Shown here: positions 1 to 7,185 of the stretch, piece after piece
Position numbering within the stretch: the first letter of the stretch is position 1
Layout of the letters: each line of letters opens with the position of its first letter
NCBI RefSeq assembly: GCF_021462825.1
Contig: NZ_JAKEEB010000045.1
Span: 1-38,848, forward strand
From: Streptomyces glomeratus
GTDB lineage: Bacteria; Actinomycetota; Actinomycetes; Streptomycetales; Streptomycetaceae
Direction of reading: 5' to 3'
Length of the DNA stretch: 38,848 nucleotides
Notes under the pieces: generated by a model
What the model was told of the DNA's origin: nothing
The model's input: the letters and a program-made list of their open reading frames with translations, nothing else
Databases searched by the model: none
Program-made: the position numbers and the translations under genes

Positions 1-82
1 CTGGCACGACGAGGAGGACAGCACCGAGGAGCCGGACTTCATTGTGGAGGTACGGCCCCGGTCGGACTTCGACGCAGCGTGA
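1..82 (+). CDS. 3' end of an unidentified CDS (partial)
   Basis: The reading frame entering the window from the left (codons from base 2) stays open for 26 codons and stops with TGA at 80-82. The visible tail is strongly acidic (it includes DEEDSTEEPDF) and ends PRSDFDAA. Too little is visible to name a family. It is called as coding because the frame has strong third-position GC and normal actinomycete codon use up to the stop. Confidence 0.45.
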   Translation, partial: WHDEEDSTEEPDFIVEVRPRSDFDAA

Positions 83-194
83 CGAATCCGAGCCGGATCC
101 GCGTTCCGGATACAGGCCCGGGGACAGCAGATGGGTGGATCAAGGAAACCGGGCCTGCGCCGGTGCCCGCTCTTGCCGGTTTACCGTGTCGCGC

Positions 195-1046
195 ATGACG
201 ACTTTGATCATCGGCGGCAGCGGCTTCCTGGGGGCCGAGCTGATCCGCCAGGCCAGAGCGGCCGGGCACCCCACGGCCGCGACGTACCACGCGACCAAGC
301 CTGACGACGCCTCCCAGGCCCTGTGGTACCGCCTTGATCTGCGGGACGCGGGACGTCTGGACGCCGTCATGGCCGAAGTAAGTCCCCATCTCGTCATCAA
401 TGCATCCAGCCACAAGGCCGACTGGGCAGTTGCGGCGGAGGGCCCCATCCGGCTCGCGATGGCCGCGGCGAAGCATGGCAGCCGCCTGGTCCACGTCTCC
501 AGCGATGCAGTGTTCTCCGGCGCCCAAGTCCACTACGACGAGACCTGCCTCCCTGACCCCGTCACCCCGTACGGGGCAGCGAAAGCGGCGGCGGAGACCG
601 GAGTTCTCACCGTGCATCCGAAGGCCGTTGTCGCCCGCACCTCACTGATCATCGGCCACGGGCGTTCCGTACATGAGCACACCGTGCACGAACTCGCCGC
701 CGGCACCCGTGACGGCGTCCTGTTCACCGACGACATCCGCTGCCCAGTACTCGTCGAAGACCTGGCCGCCGCCCTTCTGGAGCTGGCCTCGTGCGACGCG
801 TCCGGCATCCACCATCTCGCAGGGCCCGACGCCCTGAGCCGTCACGAGCTCGGCATTCTCATCGCCCGGCGCGACGGGCTCGACGCCTCACGGCTGCCCA
901 CGGGCCTGAGGGCCCACAGCACACTGCCCGGCGCCCTCGACGTGCGCCTCGACAGCCAGGCGACCCAACGCAAACTGACCACTACACTGCGCGGTGCTCG
1001 CCAGCTCTGCACCGCACCGATGACCGCCCGGCCGGTCGGCCCATGA
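195..1046 (+). CDS. RmlD-like NAD(P)-dependent sugar-nucleotide reductase (atypical/extended SDR)
   Basis: A 283-residue Rossmann-fold protein. The N-terminus MTTLIIGGSGFLGAEL carries the glycine-rich dinucleotide-binding motif GGSGFLG (residues 7-13). The short-chain dehydrogenase catalytic pattern follows: a Ser in HVSSDAVFSG and YGAAK (YxxxK). VSSDxVF plus YGxxK is typical of dTDP-4-dehydrorhamnose reductase (RmlD) relatives, which reduce a 4-keto sugar nucleotide; the actual substrate is unknown because no other sugar genes are nearby. ATG at 195 is chosen because it starts directly before the Rossmann strand; in-frame sequence upstream (42-194) looks non-coding. There is no Shine-Dalgarno site, but TACCGT lies at 182-187, 7 nt before the ATG, so the transcript could be leaderless. 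No obvious operon partner. Confidence 0.8.
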   Translation: MTTLIIGGSGFLGAELIRQARAAGHPTAATYHATKPDDASQALWYRLDLRDAGRLDAVMAEVSPHLVINASSHKADWAVAAEGPIRLAMAAAKHGSRLVHVSSDAVFSGAQVHYDETCLPDPVTPYGAAKAAAETGVLTVHPKAVVARTSLIIGHGRSVHEHTVHELAAGTRDGVLFTDDIRCPVLVEDLAAALLELASCDASGIHHLAGPDALSRHELGILIARRDGLDASRLPTGLRAHSTLPGALDVRLDSQATQRKLTTTLRGARQLCTAPMTARPVGP

Positions 1047-1306
1047 GCGAGCGCCCCCGCCAGAACCCGGCCACATCGGCCCGGACACACCGACCGACTC
1101 CCGCGTGCTGCCGCCCGCCCTGGAACTGCCACCCGGGCATTTCGGCCAGGACACCTCAGTGGCCGGCGCCACCGTCCCGGCCCATCTCTCCGAGCACGCG
1201 GAAGTCCATGGCGCTCCTCATGCGGCCCGTCGAGGGCCGGATCGGTCATCGCAAACGCGCCTGCGCCAGATCGGCAGTGGTCCCGCGCCTTATCTGCCGC
1301 GCGCAT

Positions 1307-1993
1307 TCACAGGGGTGTGCCGTCGCAGTCCACGTAGCCGTCGGGGCCGAGGTGGGGTTCGAAGCAGCCAGCGTGCGCCGCTTCGGGATCGTACGGTTCG
1401 TCGCCCGGGGTAGCGTGCCGGGCAAGGAAGGCGGCGGCGTGCGCAGCGGCCTCGGTCCGGCTTCCATACGGTTCCTCGGCCCGACCGCTGGTGCCGTTGC
1501 CTCCGGTGGCCTCCCAGATGAACCCTTCCTCGTTGGGGAGTTGGATGATCTCGGCGAGGCCCCCGCCAAGCCGCAACTCGAAGGGTTCACCTTCGCCACT
1601 GGTGTCTTCGGGCTTGCGCACGGCGCCGGGCCAGCGCAGCCTCGCGGCTTGCTTGGTGATCCCCCAGGCCGCCCCGAGCTGGGCGTAGCTTGCTCCGGTG
1701 CCGCCGGCGGTGCGTGCCGCGCTGTCGGCAAGCCGCCTGGCGATGCCCTCGATCTCGTGAAGGGCGTACAGGTAGGCGAGTTGCCAGTCCGGCGAGAGAG
1801 CAATGCCGTTGGGGGCTTCCTGGCCGTTGGCGCGGTAGGCGGACTCCCGCGTGGAAATCGCGCGAGCCAGATCGCGGGCGGCCTCCGCCACCTGGTCTTG
1901 GAGGTGCAGGACCTCGTCGTCGACGGGCTCCCGATAGGGGGGCTCCTGCAGAGTCATGACGTCACGCCAGAAGTCGTCCAAACTGGATTCCAT
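1307..1993 (-). CDS. HTH-containing protein of unknown function, probably leaderless and autoregulated
   Basis: A 228-residue protein. Residues about 101-122 (ASYAQLGAAWGITKQAARLRW) read as a helix-turn-helix of the kind common in small Streptomyces proteins. The N-terminal 90 residues are helical and charged. The C-terminus contains EEPYGSRTEAAAHAAAFLARH and ends acidic. No enzyme motif is visible. ATG at 1993 is chosen because a good sigma70-like promoter (TTGTCA, 17-nt spacer, TATTCT) places the transcription start on or next to this ATG. Two CGACAAG-type palindromes overlap that promoter, suggesting repression, perhaps by this protein. It probably acts as a DNA-binding regulator in the cytoplasm, but the target is unknown. 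Confidence 0.65.
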   Translation of the reverse strand: MESSLDDFWRDVMTLQEPPYREPVDDEVLHLQDQVAEAARDLARAISTRESAYRANGQEAPNGIALSPDWQLAYLYALHEIEGIARRLADSAARTAGGTGASYAQLGAAWGITKQAARLRWPGAVRKPEDTSGEGEPFELRLGGGLAEIIQLPNEEGFIWEATGGNGTSGRAEEPYGSRTEAAAHAAAFLARHATPGDEPYDPEAAHAGCFEPHLGPDGYVDCDGTPL

Positions 1994-1994
1994 A

Positions 1995-2041
1995 GCGACA
2001 AGAATACTTGTCGCAAGACGTGGTGACAAGTTAGCTTGTCG
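1995..2041 (-). promoter_or_regulatory. Promoter with two matching palindromic operators upstream of the HTH gene
   Basis: Palindrome 1 is GCGACAAG-AATA-CTTGTCGC at 1995-2014, a perfect 8-bp arm. Palindrome 2 is GACAAG-TTAG-CTTGTC at 2025-2040, extended on one side to CTTGTCG at 2041. Their centres are 28 bp apart. Read on the minus strand, palindrome 2 contains the -35 TTGTCA (2029-2024), palindrome 1 contains the -10 TATTCT (2006-2001), and the spacer is exactly 17 nt. The -10 ends 7 nt before the ATG at 1993, so the mRNA is probably leaderless. On the plus strand a weaker TTGTCG (2008-2013) and TAGCTT (2032-2037) pair could drive the remnant at 2105. Confidence 0.65.
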
Positions 2042-2104
2042 ATGCTCGTGCGCCCTTGGTACTTCCGGATCCGGCCCCGGCTCACCAGGCCCAACACTGA
2101 GGGC

Positions 2105-2330
2105 ATGACGACCTCCACTCCGGCGCTGAAAGAAGTCGCCCACGCGACCGTCCTCGAAACCGACGATCGCGACCTGCTGCTCCGCTACACAAGAGCGGCG
2201 GCTGCTGGGCCACACCGGCGACGCAGTGAAGGAAGGAGAGCCCGACACCACCTCCGCGCACCGCGAGATACGCAAAGATGCGGGGCCGGGCGTCACGTTC
2301 TTCTGCCGGTGGCGCGGCCGCCTCAGGTGA
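2105..2330 (+). pseudogene. Short frameshifted remnant, family not recognised
   Basis: An ATG at 2105 begins a plausible frame (MTTSTPALKEVAHATVLETD then DRDLLLRYT). After about 2190 sensible coding continues in a different frame (QERRLLGHTGDAVKEGEP, then HREIRKDAGP and FFCRWRGRLR) to a TGA at 2328-2330. The total span, 226 nt, is one more than a multiple of three, consistent with a single indel. It could be a broken small gene, a sequencing error, or chance. It lies just downstream of the twin-palindrome region. Confidence 0.3.
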
Positions 2331-2453
2331 CGCGTGCAGCTGCGTCAGCGCGGAGCAGGCCGGGGCGGTGGCTCTCTTCACCGGATTTGTGGACGGAAGC
2401 CACCTCGGTAATCCGCTTGATGCGCAGTCGGGTGGACGTGGCAGGCTTGCGCG

Positions 2454-3839
2454 GTGATTGTCGACCTGGCCCCCAGTTATCTGACCTGGGACGACGTGGA
2501 CCCCGCGCGTCATCCCTTCGACAGGGCTTCGGTGCCGCAGGTCGTGCGGTCGCTCGGGCCCGCCCAGAGGGTCCCTCGCCGCCCAGACTTGCCGCTGGCT
2601 GACCCGGCGATGAGCGCATGGAGCCGGGACACGGGCCGACCTTGGGCCGACGCGATGTCGCACGCCCTCGCCGAGCACTACGGCCGCTGGACCTGGGGCT
2701 GGCGCTGGGCGCACGACGAAGGGGACTTCGACGGAGGACCGGTGGGGAACTGGTGCTGCCCCAGGGACTCGATCACCACCCCGGAGGAGACCCTCGCCCG
2801 TGTCGCCGCGGCGCTGTGCGAGTGGCGCGAGTGGCTGGAGAGCCTCGCCAAGTGGTTCAAGGCCTATCCGCTGGATCTGGCCGACGTCGAGGATCAGCGA
2901 AGCCTGTGGGAACGCGCCGCCCGGAACCTGATCGGGCAGGTAATCGAGCGCACCGACTGCGGCAGCGGCTGGTACGGACACTGTCATCAAGTGCTCACTT
3001 GGTTCCTCAGCCGCTGGAGCGTCCCACCTCAGCGGGCGGAGAAGCTGGTGGAGCAGGCCATCGGCGGACGGTTCCAGAGCTGGACCGGCCCCGACCCGGA
3101 GCTGGTCGACGACGTCGCGGAGCGGCTGGCCCTCTCGCTGCGGCCGGGCGACGCCGCACGATCCACCGGGCCCGCGCCGGACCACCTGCGCCGCTGGCTC
3201 GCCGTGCGCGAGACCGTGCCGTGGCACGAAGCCCCCGACGGCGGCGGCGACGAACCAGTGACCCCGTCGCACGACGGCGCGGCGGAGGACATCCGCACCT
3301 TCGACCGCGCCATAGACCCCGCCCGCGCGCAAGGACTGCTCGTCGCCCTGGAGCTACTGCGGGCCGACGCGGCACGCGGCGCCCGGCTCGACTTCCAGCT
3401 GCTCCAGCGCTGGCAGTACCACGTCCTGGGCACACCGCAGCCGCCGCCGTTCCGCGACCAGCCGGCCTTCGCCAAGGACGGCCGGGAACGCTACGGCATC
3501 GGCCCGGACACCCGCACTCGCCTCGACGCCTGCCTGGCCCAGAGCACACAGGACGCCGGAAGGCCCCTTCCCCTGACCGCCCGGGCCGCACGTGCCTATC
3601 TCGACGTCTGCTTCTTCCACCCCTTCGACGACGGCAACGCCCGCTCCGCCTTCCTCACCCTCATCTTCGTCCTCGCCCGCGAAGGCGTCACGCTCGACGA
3701 CGTCAGCCTGCTGCGCCGCGTCTCCTTTCAGGCCGACGACCCCCAGGACGCGCTGACCCTCACCCGCTACATCGACATCCATCTCAGGGACACCCGAGCA
3801 ACACTCCGCCTAGCGAGGGGTCGACACATGACTGAGTGA
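2454..3839 (+). CDS. Fic-domain protein (probable nucleotidyl/AMP-transferase)
   Basis: A 461-residue protein from GTG 2454. The Fic signature HPFDDGNAR begins at residue 389, matching HxFx(D/E)GNxR with the catalytic His and the Gly-Asn-Arg phosphate-binding loop intact, so AMPylation or a related transfer of nucleotide to a protein hydroxyl is expected. The N-terminal ~250 residues are Trp-rich and do not match a domain I know. I found no clear inhibitory (S/T)xxxE(G/N) helix in the protein, and no obvious antitoxin gene adjoins it. The start is supported by a weak GGCAGG 8 nt upstream and by the frame opening there; a start further in is possible. Its TGA (3837-3839) touches the stop of the convergent gene. 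The target protein is unknown. Confidence 0.8.
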   Translation: MIVDLAPSYLTWDDVDPARHPFDRASVPQVVRSLGPAQRVPRRPDLPLADPAMSAWSRDTGRPWADAMSHALAEHYGRWTWGWRWAHDEGDFDGGPVGNWCCPRDSITTPEETLARVAAALCEWREWLESLAKWFKAYPLDLADVEDQRSLWERAARNLIGQVIERTDCGSGWYGHCHQVLTWFLSRWSVPPQRAEKLVEQAIGGRFQSWTGPDPELVDDVAERLALSLRPGDAARSTGPAPDHLRRWLAVRETVPWHEAPDGGGDEPVTPSHDGAAEDIRTFDRAIDPARAQGLLVALELLRADAARGARLDFQLLQRWQYHVLGTPQPPPFRDQPAFAKDGRERYGIGPDTRTRLDACLAQSTQDAGRPLPLTARAARAYLDVCFFHPFDDGNARSAFLTLIFVLAREGVTLDDVSLLRRVSFQADDPQDALTLTRYIDIHLRDTRATLRLARGRHMTE

Positions 3840-4868
3840 CTATTGGATGCTCCAGCGGTGTGGGTGGTGGGGTGCTTCGGGGCAGGCGAAGATGTTGAGT
3901 TCGCCCCATCGGCCTACGGTGATCCGGGTCGGCCGGGCGGACTGGTACGGGGGCAGGTCCTGTTCTTCCAGCGGCTTCCAGCTGCCGCTGCCGCCGTCCC
4001 ATTCCGTGCTGTCGATGGTCAGCAGTAGGTGCATCGGGGTTGCACAGGTCGCGCAGTTCATGGGGGACGGGTCAGTGGCGTGCCAGGAGGCGAAACCGCC
4101 GACGCGCCAGCCTGGTGGGATGGACAGGTCGTACTGGTAGCCCACTGCCGCCGCGGTGTTTTCGTCCGCCGACTGCTCAGCCTCCTCCAGGGCTTCTTCC
4201 CAGGCATCGATCCGTGCGCACAGATCCTCCGGGAGCAGGCCCGCGAACGGGTAGGTGGCCACCTGCTCCGGGTGCAGCATGCACGGCTCAGGCACGTACC
4301 CTTCGTAGCCGACGACCTGCGGCTGTGGCGGTGAAGTCTGCACTTCGGTCACCTCCCACGACCGGCGCCAGCGTAGGTCGAGCAGCATGCCGTGGCCGCT
4401 CGGGCCGTGCGCGTCAAAGGGACACCAGAAGACCTGGAGCAGATCACAGTCGTCCGGCCCGGCCGGCAAGTCGGGTATGTCCCTCTGGCACAGCTGCGCA
4501 AGACCGATCAGTGGCAGCGGATCGGTCGCAGCAGTCTCTCGAACGCGGTGTTCTTTGCCTAGTTCTTCCAGCAGCTGCCGCTCCTCGTCCGTGGGGCCGG
4601 GGTTCGGTTCACGGAGCCATGCAGCGGCCAGGATCTGCCGCTGCCGGTGGATGTCCGCCGGGCGCCGGCCACGCGCATGGCTGTGGGGCTCGGTGCACAC
4701 CGGCCAGGGTTCGTCCGCCGGCCACAGCAGTGGACCACCCACGGAACTGGCCGTCACCTCCGGTCGGCCCGGGCGCGGGTGGAGCCGGGTCGTGGTACCC
4801 CGGTAGTTCGCCAGCTCTGGGAAGAGCGCCTCGACATCGAGCGGGCGCGGCGGTGTGGTCCTCGACAT
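3840..4868 (-). CDS. YwqG/DUF1963-like protein
   Basis: A 342-residue cytosolic protein. It has the layout of YwqG/DUF1963-like proteins of actinomycetes: an N-terminal PPRPLDVEALFPELA, a GGPLLWPADEPWP segment, PLIGLAQL, then DLLQVFWCPFDAH. The C-terminal part has a CxxC pair (NCATCATPMHLLL), possibly a small metal or structural site, and ends with WGELNIFACPEAPHHP. The biochemical role of this family is not established. ATG 4868 is preferred because the conserved start follows it; an in-frame ATG at 4895 would add nine residues. A GGAGG lies between the two, 17 nt before ATG 4868, which is too far to be convincing. Its TAG (3842-3840) directly abuts the Fic stop codon. Confidence 0.65.
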   Translation of the reverse strand: MSRTTPPRPLDVEALFPELANYRGTTTRLHPRPGRPEVTASSVGGPLLWPADEPWPVCTEPHSHARGRRPADIHRQRQILAAAWLREPNPGPTDEERQLLEELGKEHRVRETAATDPLPLIGLAQLCQRDIPDLPAGPDDCDLLQVFWCPFDAHGPSGHGMLLDLRWRRSWEVTEVQTSPPQPQVVGYEGYVPEPCMLHPEQVATYPFAGLLPEDLCARIDAWEEALEEAEQSADENTAAAVGYQYDLSIPPGWRVGGFASWHATDPSPMNCATCATPMHLLLTIDSTEWDGGSGSWKPLEEQDLPPYQSARPTRITVGRWGELNIFACPEAPHHPHRWSIQ

Positions 4869-5314
4869 GCACGTGATCTTAGAAACCTCCAGCATGGCTG
4901 GTGCTGATCGTGGCCTGCGCAGCCGGGGAAGGAGGAGGACTGGTACCGGAGGGATGCCTTACGGAGGCACACCAGGTCCTTTCTGTTGGGCCTGTTGGCG
5001 AGCCACAACACGGGAATATCTCAGCTGACGCCAACTGGCGTGCGACGTCAGCAGTCCTCGCTAGGGCGTGTGGACCATCTCCTACTCAGCCCCCAACAGC
5101 GGCGCCAGCATCTCCACGCCGATCACCACGGTCTACCAGTAGTCCGCTGGCAGAGCACTGGCTCGGCGACGGGCTTAAGATCGGCCGCCGAATCGGCTGA
5201 AGGCGCGTTCTGATGCGGTGAATTCTCCCGCCCAAAAAGCGCTCCCGGGACGGGTATGGCACCGTGGACTCAGGCGGGTCCGCCACTCCCCCCGTGGTGG
5301 CGGACCACGCCTTT
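4869..5314. other. Intergenic stretch without a supported gene
   Basis: About 445 nt between the YwqG-like gene and the DUF6207 gene. Short frames exist on both strands but none has a start site, recognisable motif or convincing codon pattern. No tRNA, terminator hairpin or repeat was recognised. It presumably holds the promoter of the minus-strand YwqG-like gene. Confidence 0.4.
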
Positions 5315-5557
5315 CTACGTGGCCGACGGCTCCGGCTCCGGCGAGGGGGCCTCCTTGAGGACCTGCCGCAGATCGGTGTACATCCTCAGCCGCACCCCGG
5401 GCTGCCCGGGATCCCGGATGGTGCGTTCGGCAGTCGAGGTCCCCCAGGTTCGGGCGATCGCCTCCTGGAAGGCGAGGACGGTGTCATCGTCTAAGCCCGC
5501 CACGTCGATGACGAGCAGGCCGGGCTCGGACAGGTGCGCTTCTCGGATCGGGTCCAC
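5315..5557 (-). CDS. DUF6207 family protein
   Basis: An 80-residue protein starting at GTG 5557 (DPIREAHLSEPGLLVIDVAG). The pattern EAHLSEPGLLVIDVAGLDDDT, an alanine-rich helix containing W in TWGTST, then RDPGQPGVRLRMYTDLRQ, is the layout of the small Streptomyces DUF6207 family, which is often encoded in many scattered copies and has no assigned function. No Shine-Dalgarno site precedes the GTG. No membrane segment or signal peptide is present. Confidence 0.7.
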   Translation of the reverse strand: MDPIREAHLSEPGLLVIDVAGLDDDTVLAFQEAIARTWGTSTAERTIRDPGQPGVRLRMYTDLRQVLKEAPSPEPEPSAT

Positions 5558-5655
5558 GTCTGTCAGTACGTGTTCGTGGACGGCCGGGGTTCTGTTCAGA
5601 CTCCGGATTCACCTGGCCGGGTGAGTTGTCAGTGGCGACGCCTACCGTTCCCAAT

Positions 5656-6016
5656 ATGACCAGTTCGCCGAACCCCCCTGACCGTGCATGGGTGTTGGAG
5701 GCCGCCATCAGGACAGCGCCGGCCGCCGATCCTCAATGGCAGGAACAACTCGACAGGCTCCGCCAAATCGCGTCGTACGACCCGGAGACCCCAGACGTGG
5801 CATGCCCATCTCGGTGCGCTCGACCTGGCGGGCGTGCATCTGCTGCAGACCCTCTTCGACGCCGCGCGCGTCCACGGCACCGAGGTGCGCCTCACGCCCG
5901 TGGCGGTCCCGGCGTACTGGGACGGCCCCGCCTTCACCACCTCCCCGGACGTTGCCGTTGTGCTGGAGGCTCCGGCTGATCGTGGTCGGCCGCTTGGGCA
6001 GCTTCCTCTGGCCTGA
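5656..6016 (+). pseudogene. Frameshifted STAS-like remnant
   Basis: The frame from ATG 5656 reads MTSSPNPPDRAWVLEAAIRT, then QWQEQLDRLRQIASYDPETP, and loses sense near 5800. Coding then resumes one frame over as WHAHLGALDLAGVHLLQTLF, then HGTEVRLTPVAVPAYW, to a stop at 6014-6016. The second part resembles the end of a STAS (anti-sigma-factor antagonist) fold, where D(L/V)AGVxLL precedes the helix; the STAS protein at 12754-13065 has the comparable DVAGLHLLF. The 361-nt span implies a 1-nt indel. Identification as STAS is tentative. Confidence 0.4.
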
Positions 6017-6117
6017 CGGGGCGCCGGGTGAGGACTTCGAGCATGTTGTCGGCGACCTGCGGGTAGTCGGCGCGGGCGCGACGCTGGGGATGCCCACCAT
6101 CCCATGGTCTGTCGCGC

Positions 6118-7185
6118 TTATGTCACACGACGTCCACGCGCGTCGTCTGGGCGATCGCCTCGGTCCCACTGCCGGGCTGACGGGGGACGGGAGCTGATGG
6201 CGAGGGCGGCGGGGTAGAGCACTTGCCGCCCGTAGCGGGCGCGGGCGCGATCGGCGACGGCTTCGATCACGAGGGGTTTATCGTCTCCCGCGTCGAGGGT
6301 GAGCTGCCGGGCGGCCCGGTCGGCGGGGCGAAGGACGTCGGCGCGCAGCGCGATGCTGCGGACCCGGGCGCGCTGGAGGCCGAGGGAGTCGTACACCGCG
6401 TAAGCGGCGCGGGCCAGGAGGACGGTGTGCTGGGTGGCTTCGGGCAGGGTCCGGCTACGGCGGGTGGCGCTCAGGTCGGCGTAGCGGATCGTGCAGGTCA
6501 CGCCCGTGGCGATCTGGCCGGAGGCGCGCAGGCGTGCACCGAGGTCGTCGGCGAGGGCGAGCAGGGCGCGTCGGTGTTCGGCGGGGTCGAGTTCGTCCCG
6601 GGGGAAGCGGTGTTCCGTGCTCAGGCTCGCCGGGGCTGGGGTGGGATCGACGACGGTGGTGTCGTGGCCGCGGGCGTGTTCGTGGAGAGCGCGGCCGGCG
6701 CGGGCACCGAGGAGGCGCTGCAGGGTCTGCTGAGGGACGTCGGCGACGTCGCCGACGGTGTGCAGGCCGTACTCGCCCAGCAGTGCGGCGGTTTTCCCGC
6801 CTACGCCGGGAAGTTCCCGCACAGGCCGCGGCCGGAGAAAGGCCGAGATCGCCTCGGGGGAGTCGTCGATGACGGTGCGCCGCCCGAGCGGCGTGAGGGC
6901 GCAGGCCATGGCGGCGAGCATCGGAGTTCCGGCCACGCCCGCGGAACTGCGCACCCCGAAGTAGGCGAGCGCCCGGAGCTGGACGAGTTCGGTGATGCCG
7001 CGGGCATCGCGCTGCCACCATCGGGTCGCCCCGGTGAGGTCGACAAGGGCACCGTCCTCGAGCAACTGCGCGCGTGGCGTGAAGTCCTCCAGCAAGCGGC
7101 GCAGCCGCTCGGGGAGTTCGGCGTCGGCGTCGGGCGGCAGGTCGAAGGAGAGGCGGAGGATACGGCGGCCGCTCATCATGATCAC
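6118..7185 (-). CDS. imuB: Y-family DNA polymerase-like protein, ImuB type (catalytically degenerate)
   Basis: A 355-residue protein with the Y-family order: a reduced palm/fingers (residues 1-120), a helix-hairpin-helix thumb (VRELPGVGGKTAALLGEYGL, about 136-155) and a little-finger domain in the second half. The usual catalytic acidic motifs are missing: the first strand reads LRLSFDLPPD instead of an MDAF-type motif, and the SxDE site is replaced by LLEDGALVDLTG. This matches ImuB, an inactive Y-family scaffold that ties DnaE2 to the sliding clamp. The GTG at 7185 overlaps the dnaE2 stop as GTGA (7185-7182), a sign of translational coupling; ATG 7179 is an alternative. I did not identify a clear clamp-binding peptide. 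Role inferred: SOS-induced translesion synthesis. Confidence 0.75.
   Translation of the reverse strand: MIMMSGRRILRLSFDLPPDADAELPERLRRLLEDFTPRAQLLEDGALVDLTGATRWWQRDARGITELVQLRALAYFGVRSSAGVAGTPMLAAMACALTPLGRRTVIDDSPEAISAFLRPRPVRELPGVGGKTAALLGEYGLHTVGDVADVPQQTLQRLLGARAGRALHEHARGHDTTVVDPTPAPASLSTEHRFPRDELDPAEHRRALLALADDLGARLRASGQIATGVTCTIRYADLSATRRSRTLPEATQHTVLLARAAYAVYDSLGLQRARVRSIALRADVLRPADRAARQLTLDAGDDKPLVIEAVADRARARYGRQVLYPAALAISSRPPSARQWDRGDRPDDARGRRVT

Noticed and set aside
42..194. N-terminal extension of the RmlD-like protein
   Set aside because: The Rossmann glycine motif sits correctly only with the start at 195; upstream residues are Arg/Ser/Gly-rich and overlap the previous CDS.
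1994..2296. N-terminal extension of the HTH protein to 2296
   Set aside because: It would place the promoter and both palindromes inside the coding region; the extra residues are low-complexity.
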